From assembly GCA_903862425.1 (NCBI GenBank), contig CAIOYC010000005.1:1-64000 (forward strand): DNA of 64,000 bases, written 5' to 3'. Below the pieces are notes generated by a model that had not been told where the DNA came from, made no database searches, and was given only the letters and a program-made list of their open reading frames with translations. This DNA comes from an uncultured Caulobacterales bacterium. GTDB taxonomy: Bacteria; Pseudomonadota; Alphaproteobacteria; Caulobacterales; Caulobacteraceae. Numbering within the stretch: the first letter of the stretch is position 1; every line of letters starts with the position of its first letter. The position numbers and the translations under genes are program-made. Of this stretch, positions 36,951 through 46,149 are shown in pieces.

Positions 36951-39900
36951 ATGCGCCCGATCAAAATGAGCCTGACGGCATTTGGACCGTTCCCTGACAC
37001 GCAAACCGTCGATTTCCGCCCGGCGTTGAGCGCTCGCCTGTTCGGGATCTACGGGCCAACAGGAGCGGGCAAGACCTCGATCCTCGATGGCATTTGTTTC
37101 GCCCTCTTCGGAGAATCGTCAGGCCAGGAGCGGCAAGGCGACGACCTGCGTTCACACCATGCCACGCCCGATATTGAGACCGAGGTGAGCCTGATCTTCG
37201 AGGTCGGGGCGAAGCGATATCATGTCGTGCGGCGGCCGCGTCAGACGGTCCGAGGCAAACGGGGCGATGCCCTTGTCGAGCGCCAGCACTGGGCCGCCCT
37301 CTACGACGCGACCGACATTGAGGTCGATGACATCGACGCCGATAGCCCCGGCGTCGTGATGGAGGAACGCAAGGTCGAGGTCGTGGCCGATCGAATGCGG
37401 TCGATCTTGAACTATAGCGCCGCCCAGTTTCGTCAGGTGGTGCTGTTACCCCAGGGACAATTTCGCCAGCTGCTGACGGCGTCCAGCGACCAGCGCTCCG
37501 CTGTGCTGCGGGGGTTGTTCGACGTCTCCCTCTACGAACGCCTTGTTGAACGGCTGAAGGTCGAAGCCTCTGAGCTGCGTGATGAAGTTGAGGCGGGCAG
37601 GTCGGAGATCAACGGGCATTTGCAAGCCCATGCCGTGTCCGACACCGATGCGCTGGCGGCCCTGATCGAAACCCTGACGGCCGATGTCGGCGTCCAGACA
37701 ACGGGCCGTGACGCTGCCCGCGGGGTCCGGGATAAGGCCCGCGAAACGCTGCAAGCGGCTCAGCAGATCCAGGATCGATTCACAGAACACGACGCGGCGC
37801 TGGACGGCCTGAATGGGGTCCTCGCCCGAGCGCCCGAGATTGATGTCCTTAACCAGCGCAAGGCTGCCGCTGAACGCGCTCTGGCCTGTGTCGCCGCCGA
37901 TGATCGGGCCAATGAGGCCGAGAATGATCTAACCGTCGGCTTGGCAGCCCGGACTCTCGCCGCAGACCAGGCGAGTGAGTCGGCGCGCCTGCTTTCTGAG
38001 GCGATGGCAGGCCTGGAGGCCTCCGCTGCACGTCAACCCGAACGGGACGCTGCTGTCGCGGCGGTGACCCAGCTGGAGGGGGTGCAGAAGCGTGTGGCTG
38101 GCGCCGAACCGCTTCGAGAGGCTGCGCGGAGCTCGTCGCAAGCCGCTCTAGAGGCGAAGGCCGCTCTCGAGCTGGCGGTCGATGACCATGATGTCGCCGA
38201 GCAGGCGAACGGCGCGGCTAACGCGGAGCTCACTAGCGTTCAGCAGACTGTGCTGCGGATCTCGCAGGTTGAACGGGCTCTGCAGCTCTTGAGACACGCG
38301 CGGGAAGAGGCCGCTCAGTTCGCGAACGCCACCGGCGTTGTCGAGAAGTTCGCCGCCGCGAGGTCGGCTGCTTTGGCGAACCATGAACGACTGTCCGGCG
38401 TCCTCGCGGCCTGCAGGGTGGCCGAAACTGCTGCCGAAGAGGCGCTGGCTTCGGCGCAGGCCGCGCACTTGGCAGCAAAACTCGAGGATGGGGCGCCATG
38501 TCCGGTCTGTGGAGCCACGGAGCACCCTCGGCCGGCCGGTGGGGCGGAAGAGGGTCTCGGCCTCGACGCCGCGTGGCGCCAAGCCCGCAGCGCGCGAGAA
38601 GCCGCCGACGCAGACGAACGTCAGGCCGCACAGGTCGCGGCGAGGGCTGACGGCGAATGGACGCAGGCCGTCTCCACCTTGGCGGCGTTGAAGGTGCCCG
38701 AGCGGGATGTCACTGCGATCACGGTAGACATCGTCGCCGCGGTTGAAGAACTCGAAGTGTTGCAGACGGGCCCGGACATGGCCACGATCCACGCGGCCGT
38801 CGATGCCGCCAAATTGCACCTGGCCTCGACAACCTCAGCGCTCGCCGCCGCTCGCGATCAGCACGTCGCAGCTGACAAGGCCGCGACCTCGGCGGCGGCC
38901 GCCCTGGCGGCGTCGCTCGCGGACGTGCCCGAAGATCTGCGCGACGCTGCGGCGGTCACCCTTCGCGTCCATGCGGCGATCGAACACCGGGACCAGTTGA
39001 ACGACGCGCACCAACTGGCGGTCGAGAACGAGCGGCGCGCTAGCGAGGCCGCCCAGGCCGCACGCTCTGGGCTCGGCCACGCTGAGGTGCGGGTGACAGA
39101 GCTGACCGCGGCGCGCGATACACACCGCGCTTCGTTCGTGGCCGCTAAGACGACGGCAGGGCTAAGCGATAGTGCTTACACGGCGGCCAAGGCAGATATC
39201 CCCAATATCGAGAACCTAGCCTCGACGATCACCGAGCACGTCGCTGGCTTGGCCGCCGCGCAAGATCGAAAGGACCGCGCCGTTGCGGCCATTGCTTGTC
39301 TGGATCGCCCCAACATGGAGGCCAGCTCGGCCGCGCTTACGGACGCCGACGCGATCCTGACCAAGGCTGAGGAACTCCTCACGACGACAACGATGAGGTT
39401 GTCGCAGCTTGAAGCCACTCAGGCCCATGTTGCCCGCCTGGCCGCAGAGCTCGCCGAGGCCACGGAGCGGTATCGTGTCCTCGGTGAGCTGGCCCAGCTG
39501 ACCGATGGTCGAAACGCCCATCGCCTGCGCCTGCGCGATTTCGCCATCGCCGCGACGTTCGACCTGGTCCTCGAGGCGGCCAACCAGCGCTTTGCGCGCA
39601 TGTCGCGCGGACGCTTCTCGCTGTTGCGGAAGTATCAAGGAGGCGACGGCCGGGCCCGAGCAGGATTGGATATCGAGGTCTATGACGCTCATACCGATCA
39701 GAAGCGCGACGCCCATACGCTATCGGGCGGGGAGGGGTTCCTCGCCTCTCTGTCTTTGGCGCTCGGGCTTTCGGATGTCGTCCAAGCCGAGGCCGGCGGC
39801 GTCAAACTCGACGCGATCTTCATCGATGAAGGGTTCGGCCACCTCGACGACGAAACCCTCGATGTCGCCCTCGATACCCTGCGTGACCTGGTGGGCCAGG

Positions 39901-40016
39901 ACCGTGCGGTCGGCGTCATAAGCCACGTCGAGGCCGTGAAGGACCAGATCCCCATCGGCTTCGACGTGGTCCGCCAACCGCAAGGTAGCGTGATCAGCCA
40001 ACGGGTCGGGATCTAG
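36951..40016 (+). CDS. sbcC: SbcC/Rad50-like ATPase
   Basis: A 1021-residue SMC-like ATPase. Walker A is GPTGAGKTS near residue 35. Long Ala/Glu-rich coiled coils flank a zinc hook CPVC at residues 517-520, which dimerises Rad50-type proteins. The signature LSGGEGFLASLSLAL and Walker B AIFIDEGFGHLDDE come at the end. It starts one base after sbcD and should form the SbcCD complex with it. Length and motif order are normal. Confidence 0.93.
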   Translation: MRPIKMSLTAFGPFPDTQTVDFRPALSARLFGIYGPTGAGKTSILDGICFALFGESSGQERQGDDLRSHHATPDIETEVSLIFEVGAKRYHVVRRPRQTVRGKRGDALVERQHWAALYDATDIEVDDIDADSPGVVMEERKVEVVADRMRSILNYSAAQFRQVVLLPQGQFRQLLTASSDQRSAVLRGLFDVSLYERLVERLKVEASELRDEVEAGRSEINGHLQAHAVSDTDALAALIETLTADVGVQTTGRDAARGVRDKARETLQAAQQIQDRFTEHDAALDGLNGVLARAPEIDVLNQRKAAAERALACVAADDRANEAENDLTVGLAARTLAADQASESARLLSEAMAGLEASAARQPERDAAVAAVTQLEGVQKRVAGAEPLREAARSSSQAALEAKAALELAVDDHDVAEQANGAANAELTSVQQTVLRISQVERALQLLRHAREEAAQFANATGVVEKFAAARSAALANHERLSGVLAACRVAETAAEEALASAQAAHLAAKLEDGAPCPVCGATEHPRPAGGAEEGLGLDAAWRQARSAREAADADERQAAQVAARADGEWTQAVSTLAALKVPERDVTAITVDIVAAVEELEVLQTGPDMATIHAAVDAAKLHLASTTSALAAARDQHVAADKAATSAAAALAASLADVPEDLRDAAAVTLRVHAAIEHRDQLNDAHQLAVENERRASEAAQAARSGLGHAEVRVTELTAARDTHRASFVAAKTTAGLSDSAYTAAKADIPNIENLASTITEHVAGLAAAQDRKDRAVAAIACLDRPNMEASSAALTDADAILTKAEELLTTTTMRLSQLEATQAHVARLAAELAEATERYRVLGELAQLTDGRNAHRLRLRDFAIAATFDLVLEAANQRFARMSRGRFSLLRKYQGGDGRARAGLDIEVYDAHTDQKRDAHTLSGGEGFLASLSLALGLSDVVQAEAGGVKLDAIFIDEGFGHLDDETLDVALDTLRDLVGQDRAVGVISHVEAVKDQIPIGFDVVRQPQGSVISQRVGI

Positions 40017-40025
40017 GGGACAGCC

Positions 40026-40694
40026 ATGACAGGAAATGCAGCAGTAGATTTGGCGGCAGCCGTTCGCGGGGCGGCCGAGGCCGTGCAGACCTGCCTGATC
40101 GACGGGTTTCCTGAGCAGGTCGACCGCGCGTCTGTCCCTCTCATCCGGCTTGAGCAAGAGGACGCTGCCCGGTTGATAGGGAGCGCCCGGCCAAAGGCGT
40201 TGTATCTGGTCGCGGTCGCCTTCGATCCGGAAGAAGCGATCAACGACGCTGCAGAAGCGCTGGCTGAATTTGGCGTCGAGAAACTCCCGACTTCGCTGAA
40301 GGCCGCTCACCGGCGAGTGGCGGATCGTGCCGGGGAAATCTGCACGACCTTGGCTGCGTTCATGGTCGATGGCGTGATGCACACGGCTGTCGCCTCAGCC
40401 GACTGGCATGATGCGTTTGAGGAGGCCGTTGACGAGACGGTGGATGCGGCCAGGGCCGAGGCCGAGACCCACGTCCGCGCGGAGGCCAAGGCGGCCAGCG
40501 CCGAGATCGCCGCCAAGGCAGCCATCCTCGCAGCCCATCCGTCGTTCAATTTCAGCAGGGTATCGTTCGAAAAGCGCCTCACCTTGGCCGAGGCGTTGTT
40601 CGTCGACCTCGACGATCTGGACCTTCGCGAAGTGACCCGCGTCGCGGAAAACCTCTTTTGGTTGGAACAGTCCGGCTTCAGAGCGTCGACCTAA
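40026..40694 (+). CDS. Hypothetical protein between sbcC and SIR2
   Basis: A 222-residue, Ala/Glu-rich protein with no recognisable motif. The first half has mixed secondary structure (LYLVAVAFDPEEAINDAAEAL) and the second is a long acidic helix (EAVDETVDAARAEAETHVRAEAKAASAEIAAKAAI). ATG 40026 follows GGGGACA, nine bases after the sbcC stop, so it is in the same operon. It may link the SbcCD part with the SIR2-HerA part or be an accessory of either. I found no similarity to a family I know. Confidence 0.6.
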   Translation: MTGNAAVDLAAAVRGAAEAVQTCLIDGFPEQVDRASVPLIRLEQEDAARLIGSARPKALYLVAVAFDPEEAINDAAEALAEFGVEKLPTSLKAAHRRVADRAGEICTTLAAFMVDGVMHTAVASADWHDAFEEAVDETVDAARAEAETHVRAEAKAASAEIAAKAAILAAHPSFNFSRVSFEKRLTLAEALFVDLDDLDLREVTRVAENLFWLEQSGFRAST

Positions 40695-40787
40695 TGGCGA
40701 GCATGACGATTGAAAGCCAGCGCGACCTCAGGAAGTCTCTGGTGGAAACTCAACCTGTGCAATACTCTATCGGCGTGGGGGTGCACG

Positions 40788-41984
40788 GTGGCCATTAGTA
40801 TTCATAATCCTGATCAATATATGGCCGCACTCCGGACCATCATCGCGCAAGGCCGCAAGCGAGTGGGACTTCTTGTCGGTGCTGGCGCACCGGCCGGTAT
40901 GTTGCGAGACGATGGATCGCGACCTCTAATACCGGCAGTCGCGGGTTTGACCGATCAGGTTCTGAAGGTCATTGAACCGACCTACGGAGTCCAACTCGCG
41001 GGCCTCAAGGCGGACCTCAAGAAGCACGATATCGAAACGCTGCTGTCGCGGATACGCGCTCTGAGCGGCGTAATTGGTACGACCAAGGTGCACGAGCTAG
41101 ACGGGCCTGGATATCACGCCATGGCGGAGGCCATCTGCGGGCAGATTGGCAAGGTGGTGAATGTCCGCCTGCCGAAAGACATATCGCCCTATGGCGAATT
41201 GGTGAGCTGGATCACAGGTTCGGCGCGCAGCCACCCGGTCGAGATCTTCACCACAAACTATGATCTGCTGTTTGAAGAGGCTTTTGAGCGAGTGAAGGCG
41301 CCGTATTTCGACGGCTTCACCGGCGCTCGCGAAGCGTTTTTCGATCCAGCCTCCGTGTCCGGCGATGAGCACGCTCCCCGTTGGACAAAGCTGTGGAAGC
41401 TCCATGGCTCTCTCGGCTGGAAGGCCAACGTCCATGGCGAAGTTATTCGGACCGGCCAGCCGGACGCCACGCACTTGGTCTTTCCCGAGCACTTGAAATA
41501 CGACCAGACCCAGAAGGCGCCCTATTCGGCGCTTTTGGATCGCCTGCGCGCGTTTCTTGCGACCGACGACACGCTTCTGGTCTCGATCGGCTTCTCCTAT
41601 GGAGACGCGCACATTTCGGCTCGTATTGACGAAGGCTTGGCAGCGAACCCTGCCGCGAGCGTTTTCGCCTTTCAGTTTCAGACGCTTGATCAGGAGCCCT
41701 GTGCCTGCGAGCTCGCGGCCCGGCGTCCGAATTTCAGCGTCTATGCGCGCGATAAGGCAGTTGTGAACGGGGTGTCCGCGGACTGGGCGACGCCCGGCGA
41801 TCTGCCGACGAAGGACTGGGGCCCGATCCGCGATAGTTATTGGGGTGCGTCGGCTCCGGGCGGCCCCAAGGAATTCAAACTGGGTTCTGTTGATGCCTTC
41901 GCCCGATTTTTCGCGGCGTCCCGCTCCCCGCAGGCCTTTGTCACGACGCCGGTCGCCCCAGCATCTGCCTTGCCCGTTACATGA
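40788..41984 (+). CDS. SIR2-family NADase-like defence protein
   Basis: A 398-residue SIR2-domain protein. The NAD-binding motifs are GLLVGAGAPAG near residue 30, IFTTNYDLLFEEA, and KLWKLHGSLGWK, in which His is the catalytic residue; SIGFSYGDAHI follows. SIR2-HerA pairs protect against phage by depleting NAD+, and the partner HerA gene follows with a four-base overlap (ATGA). GTG 40788 is preferred for its GGGG Shine-Dalgarno-like run and because homologues start shortly before the NPDQ...RTII helix; the frame is open back to 40710. It belongs to the sbcD operon by strand and spacing, with a 93-bp gap before it. Confidence 0.85.
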   Translation: MAISIHNPDQYMAALRTIIAQGRKRVGLLVGAGAPAGMLRDDGSRPLIPAVAGLTDQVLKVIEPTYGVQLAGLKADLKKHDIETLLSRIRALSGVIGTTKVHELDGPGYHAMAEAICGQIGKVVNVRLPKDISPYGELVSWITGSARSHPVEIFTTNYDLLFEEAFERVKAPYFDGFTGAREAFFDPASVSGDEHAPRWTKLWKLHGSLGWKANVHGEVIRTGQPDATHLVFPEHLKYDQTQKAPYSALLDRLRAFLATDDTLLVSIGFSYGDAHISARIDEGLAANPAASVFAFQFQTLDQEPCACELAARRPNFSVYARDKAVVNGVSADWATPGDLPTKDWGPIRDSYWGASAPGGPKEFKLGSVDAFARFFAASRSPQAFVTTPVAPASALPVT

Positions 41985-43747
41985 CCGCTCCAACCTTTCT
42001 CGGGCGGGTCGGAACTGTGGCTGGATCCATGGTCAGCGTGCGCCAGGCCGAGTCTGTAGCGTCCGGCATCGCGATTATAGGTGGCCGTAGCTATCGGGTC
42101 GGCCAGGTGGGCAGCTTCGTGCGTATCCCGCAGGGCTACCACGACCTCTACGGCATCATCTCAGAGGCTGGCGCAAACGCCACGCCCGAGACCCTGCGTG
42201 ACGCCGGCGAGCGCGGCGATAGCTGGATGACGGTACAGTTGGTCGGCGAGATCGTGGAGACCAGCTTTGAACGCGGCATCAGTCAGTATCCTGGGATCAA
42301 CGACGAGGTGCACCTCGTCACGGAGGAAGACCTCGCCAAAATCTATGGTGGGGAGGCCACGGGTCAGGTGACCATCGGGCGGCTCGCCGGCGCTGAGAGC
42401 ATTCCCGTCAGGATCGATCTTGATGCGTTGATCACCCGACATAGTGCGATCCTCGGCTCGACCGGGTCAGGGAAGTCCACGACGGTGGCGAGCCTGTTAC
42501 GCTCTCTTTGTGGCGCGGCTTTCCCAAGCGCCCGTGTGCTGCTGATCGACATCCACGGCGAATATGCGGCCGCGCTGAAGTCGATCGCCGCCGTCTACCG
42601 CATCAATCCGACTGGGGACGAGCGGTCGCTCGTCATTCCCTATTGGGCTATCGATCCTCAGGAGCTGTTCGAGTTTTTGACCGGCGGCCTCGAAGACAAA
42701 GCCTTCACGGCAATCCTCGACCGCGTGCAGGCCATGAAGGCCACGGTCGCAAAGGATTTCAAAGGGGTCGATGAAAACGCCCTGACCTCAAGCACACCAC
42801 TGCCGTTCAGCCTCAAGCAACTCTGGTATGATCTGATCGATCCCGAGGTTAGAACCTGGGCGAACACTGAGCGCACCGTGGCCGCCCTAGAAGACAAGGG
42901 CGACGCTGAGACCCTCCGACAGCCAAGGTATAAGCCGCCTGGAGCGGGTAGCGCCCTACCAAACCAGAACCAGCAGGGCGTACTGCACATCCGCCGGCAG
43001 CTTGATCAGATGCGGTCGCGCCTTTTGGACCGGCAGTACGATTTCATGCTTCGCCCTGGCGACTGGGAGCCAGATCTTGCCGGCAAGGCCAAGAAGGATC
43101 TTCCTGAGCTGCTCGAGGCCTGGTTCGGCCATGACAAGCCGGTGACGGTGCTCGACCTCTCAGGCGTACCGAGCACGGTGCTGTTGCGCCTCATCGGCGG
43201 GATCCTGAATATTACTTATGAGGCGCTCTTTTGGGGACGTGAGCTGCCAGAAGGTGCGCGTAGCCGCCCGCAGCTCGTCGTTATGGAAGAAGCGCATCGT
43301 TATCTGGGAAAGGACACGGACAATCCGGCGCGGGACATGGTCCAGCGCATCGTCAAGGAGGGCCGAAAGTTTGGCATCGGCGCGATGATCGTCAGCCAGC
43401 GACCTTCAGAAATAGACGAAACGATCCTGTCTCAGTGCGGCACTCTCATTGCGCTTCGACTTTCGAACACCAACGACCGCGGCAAGGTCCAGGCGGCGTT
43501 GCCGGACAGCTTGAGCGGGTTGACCGACGCATTGCCTGTCCTGAGGACCGGTGAGGCGCTGATCATGGGGGAGGCTGCCAAACTCCCCATCCGTTGCCGC
43601 ATCACCCTCCCACCGGAAGAGTTTCGGCCGAGTAGCGGGGACCCCGCTGTTGCGAAAGCGTGGAGTCAACCCCGCGGCGCGCAGGACTACCAGAGATTGG
43701 CGGCGGCTTGGCGCTCCCAAGATCCAAAGTGGAAGGAGAAGACCTGA
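41981..43747 (+). CDS. herA: HerA-like hexameric DNA translocase
   Basis: A 588-residue FtsK/HerA-family ATPase. An N-terminal HAS-barrel region (GRVGTVAGSMVSV...YGIISEAG) leads to Walker A LGSTGSGKSTTV near residue 153 and Walker B LVVMEEAHRYLGKD; IVSQRPSEIDETILSQCGT is the sensor region. As a hexameric motor it partners SIR2 in the SIR2-HerA anti-phage complex. Its start overlaps the SIR2 stop and its own stop overlaps the KTSC gene (TGATG). Full length and intact. Confidence 0.9.
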   Translation: MTAPTFLGRVGTVAGSMVSVRQAESVASGIAIIGGRSYRVGQVGSFVRIPQGYHDLYGIISEAGANATPETLRDAGERGDSWMTVQLVGEIVETSFERGISQYPGINDEVHLVTEEDLAKIYGGEATGQVTIGRLAGAESIPVRIDLDALITRHSAILGSTGSGKSTTVASLLRSLCGAAFPSARVLLIDIHGEYAAALKSIAAVYRINPTGDERSLVIPYWAIDPQELFEFLTGGLEDKAFTAILDRVQAMKATVAKDFKGVDENALTSSTPLPFSLKQLWYDLIDPEVRTWANTERTVAALEDKGDAETLRQPRYKPPGAGSALPNQNQQGVLHIRRQLDQMRSRLLDRQYDFMLRPGDWEPDLAGKAKKDLPELLEAWFGHDKPVTVLDLSGVPSTVLLRLIGGILNITYEALFWGRELPEGARSRPQLVVMEEAHRYLGKDTDNPARDMVQRIVKEGRKFGIGAMIVSQRPSEIDETILSQCGTLIALRLSNTNDRGKVQAALPDSLSGLTDALPVLRTGEALIMGEAAKLPIRCRITLPPEEFRPSSGDPAVAKAWSQPRGAQDYQRLAAAWRSQDPKWKEKT

Positions 43748-43956
43748 TGCAACGACAACCGGTAAGTTCAAGCAATCTCGCGTCGATCGGATACGACGCC
43801 GGCCAGCAGGTGCTCGAAATCGAGTTCGTTAACGGTGGCGTATACAGATACTTCGACGTTCCCGAGGGCCTGTTCGACCAGCTGATGGCGGCCGGATCGC
43901 ACGGGTCCTTTTTCTCTCAGAATATCCGCACTCAGTACCAGTTCGAACGCCTCTAG
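43747..43956 (+). CDS. KTSC-domain protein
   Basis: A 69-residue protein consisting of a KTSC domain: SSNLASIGYDAGQQVLEIEFVNGGVYRYFDVP, then LFDQLMAAGSHGSFFSQNIR. The domain is named after a lysyl-tRNA synthetase C-terminal variant; its role is unknown and it is found in phage and defence-linked proteins. The one-base overlap with herA makes it the last gene of the operon, perhaps a small partner or modulator of SIR2-HerA. Confidence 0.8.
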   Translation: MQRQPVSSSNLASIGYDAGQQVLEIEFVNGGVYRYFDVPEGLFDQLMAAGSHGSFFSQNIRTQYQFERL

Positions 43957-44047
43957 CCCGCCGGGCTTTTCCGACTTCTCGCGCCAGACGGGGTCTGAAG
44001 CATCACCGGGCGGAACTTTCCGGTTTCCCAGGAACTCCTGCATTTCG

Positions 44048-44317
44048 ATGTGCGGGAGCCTTGCGTTGATCCCATTGGAAACGAGAACGTTCGTCGGCGC
44101 TCGGAGCGATCAAGCCGAAGACGTCGAGCGGGTGCACTTTTTTCCGTGCGGCGCATGCAAGCAGCTAATCGACATGCGTGACCTCGACGCTGTCTTCCAT
44201 CATGAGGTTGCTGGACACTCGCCATTACCTCGTTCCAGAGAATGTCGCCTGGCGACAATCGAGGATCAGCTTCGCGGTTTGCTCAGCCGTGGCGACGGTG
44301 CTGGGCTTTTGGCCTAG
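44048..44317 (+). CDS. Possible small Cys-containing protein
   Basis: An 89-codon frame whose centre reads HFFPCGACKQLIDMRDLDAVFHHEV, wording that resembles small hypothetical alphaproteobacterial proteins with a C-x2-C knuckle. The start codon and the ends are uncertain and there is no strong ribosome-binding site. It could be a degenerate remnant. It is the only coding candidate in the gap after the KTSC gene. Confidence 0.35.
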   Translation: MCGSLALIPLETRTFVGARSDQAEDVERVHFFPCGACKQLIDMRDLDAVFHHEVAGHSPLPRSRECRLATIEDQLRGLLSRGDGAGLLA

Positions 44318-44488
44318 GCGAAACCAATCGGACGCGTCGCGCCAGGGGGCCACAATGTGGAGATCGTGCCCAAAATTGTTCGCGTCTAATATATCTTATC
44401 GGAAATCGGGGTCATTTTATCGAGAATATTCAGATGATTGGTACGGCCGATAACCTGATTATTATCGGAAACTAACAACAAAACGATT
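44318..44488. repeat. AT-rich region with repeated TTATCGG motifs
   Basis: TTATCGGAAA occurs twice in direct orientation (44396-44405 and 44462-44471), and CCGATAA (44447-44453) forms a perfect 7-bp inverted repeat with the second copy across an eight-base spacer. The block stands out against the GC-rich surroundings and lies just past the end of the minus-strand EamA gene. It could be a transcription end, a protein-binding site or an element edge. Confidence 0.45.
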
Positions 44489-45562
44489 TCACTGGGCGTG
44501 AAGATGCCCGTGTCTGTGATGCAGGTCCGGATAGTGCGGGTGCTTGTGTCGCATTGGCGCGTGATGGTGCAAATGTGCGTGCGGTTCACCCTCTGGATCA
44601 GCGGGGCTATGGGCGTGCTGGTGATGCTCATCGTGAACGTGGCGATGATCATGGTCCAGCGCCTCGTGCTCATGCTCGTGCACGTGCCGCTCTGAAAGAT
44701 GGAGATACACGCCGACGGCCATCAGCACAGCGGCGCCGATAAGCGGAAGCGAGATCGGCTCGCCGAACAGGATGAGCGCTAAGGCCGCACCGAGAAACGG
44801 CGCCGTCGAGAAGTATGCGCCGGTGCGCGCGGTTCCCAGATGACGCAGCGCGAGCACGAACAAAACCAGACTCACTCCGTAGCCGAAGAACCCGACCACA
44901 CCCGCGCCAGCGATTGCACCTATCTCCGGAAAGTGCGCGCCATGGCCGACGGCCAGCAGGAGGTTCACCGTACCGGCCACCACACCCTTGATGGACGCAA
45001 TCTGTACCGGATCAGCCGATGAAAGCTTCCGCGTCAGATTGTTGTCCACGCCCCAGGCCAGGCAGGCCCCGGAAATCCCTAACGCGCCCAGTCCCACACC
45101 TGATGGCCCACCCTGCCACGAGAGGAGCACAGCGCCGAGAAGGATCGCCATGGCGCCGATCAGAAGCCGCCGATCTACGTTCTCCTTGAACCAAAGCCAC
45201 GCTATGGCCATCGTCGCCAAGCCTTCGAGGTTCAAGAGAAGGGCGGCCGTTGAGGCCGGTGTGCGCGACAGACCCAGCATCAAAAGAAGCGGTCCTATAA
45301 CGCCGCCGGCTAGCACCACCAGACCCAGCCAGGGCAGATCGCCGCGTTGTAGGGAGGCTTCGGGAGCGGGCACGCGCAGCGCGCCCCGGGCCAAGTGTAC
45401 GAGCCCAAGACCAAGGCCCGAGCCCAGATAGAGTAGTCCCGCCAGCAGCCAAGGGTCCACGCCGTCGCCTATCAACAGCTTCGCCAGTGGAGTTGAGGCA
45501 CCAAACAACGCGGCGGAAGCCAGCGCCATCGGCGCGCCAGGCCAGAGAATGGAGGATTTCAT
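44489..45562 (-). CDS. EamA/DMT-family transporter with histidine-rich tail
   Basis: A 357-residue membrane protein with about ten hydrophobic segments arranged as two EamA repeats (FGASTPLAKLL and, in the second half, GISGACLAWGVDNNL). The last about 65 residues are cytoplasmic-type and extremely His-rich (HVHEHEHEALDHDH and many further H residues), pointing to metal binding. EamA proteins export small molecules or metabolites; the tail suggests metal sensing or export. ATG 45562 overlaps the stop of the CDF-like gene upstream (ATGA), so the pair is coupled. The substrate is inferred, not known. Confidence 0.85.
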   Translation of the reverse strand: MKSSILWPGAPMALASAALFGASTPLAKLLIGDGVDPWLLAGLLYLGSGLGLGLVHLARGALRVPAPEASLQRGDLPWLGLVVLAGGVIGPLLLMLGLSRTPASTAALLLNLEGLATMAIAWLWFKENVDRRLLIGAMAILLGAVLLSWQGGPSGVGLGALGISGACLAWGVDNNLTRKLSSADPVQIASIKGVVAGTVNLLLAVGHGAHFPEIGAIAGAGVVGFFGYGVSLVLFVLALRHLGTARTGAYFSTAPFLGAALALILFGEPISLPLIGAAVLMAVGVYLHLSERHVHEHEHEALDHDHRHVHDEHHQHAHSPADPEGEPHAHLHHHAPMRHKHPHYPDLHHRHGHLHAQ

Positions 45563-46149
45563 TCGCGGATGCTCGCCGGGGAGAAGGCTTGCCGACCTTC
45601 TTTGATCCCATAGTAGACTATCACAAGCCCTGCCGCCGGGTCCGACCACCACCATCCAGCCAGCGCGTTAAGCCCAACGCCGACGAGCACGGCCGCCGCT
45701 AGTGCCGCGTCGATCACAGTGACCCGCGCCTCCGTCCGAAGCACTACATTCCCCAGCGCGCGCCCGGTTGCCAGCTTGCCGTACGCTAAGAGCGACATCG
45801 CTACGACGGTGACCGCCAGCCAAATCATGCCAAGGGGCGAGGGCGCAGGATGCTCGCCTGACGCGATGGTCCAGGCCGACTGTCCAAAGACATAGGCGGC
45901 AAGCAGGAAGAAGGCCGATCCGATCAGCCGCAGAGCCAACCGTTCGCGCCCATGGGCGCCGCCCTTGAGTTGCCAGACCACGACGATCGAGGCGAAAATC
46001 TCAATCAGGCTGTCCAGGCCGAAGCCGGCCAAAGCCGTCGAGCCAGCCCTTACCGCCGCGAAGATCATCAGCGGTGTACCGACCACGTTCCATGCGAGCG
46101 TCGCATACTCCAGCCGCAAGCCGCGGCTCAGCAGACGGTCGGCGCTCAC
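45559..46149 (-). CDS. CDF-like cation transporter
   Basis: A 196-residue membrane protein with five or six hydrophobic segments, related to the cation diffusion facilitator transmembrane domain. GLDSLIEIFASIVV and RTEARVTVIDAALA carry the acidic residues at the positions of the metal-binding D/E sites in the second and fifth helices. The cytoplasmic domain of full-length CDF proteins is missing, as is usual for this short subgroup. It is followed by the His-rich EamA gene with a four-base overlap; together they may move or buffer a divalent metal. Confidence 0.75.
   Translation of the reverse strand: MSADRLLSRGLRLEYATLAWNVVGTPLMIFAAVRAGSTALAGFGLDSLIEIFASIVVVWQLKGGAHGRERLALRLIGSAFFLLAAYVFGQSAWTIASGEHPAPSPLGMIWLAVTVVAMSLLAYGKLATGRALGNVVLRTEARVTVIDAALAAAVLVGVGLNALAGWWWSDPAAGLVIVYYGIKEGRQAFSPASIRE

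Noticed and set aside
35798-40016. SbcCD as a simple housekeeping pair unrelated to the island
   Set aside because: Not excluded, but the operon continues into SIR2-HerA and begins at a WYL-type operator, so the island reading is preferred.
44386-44673. Small frames over the His-rich tail of the EamA gene
   Set aside because: They arise from the repetitive CAC/CAT codons of the tail read in other frames.
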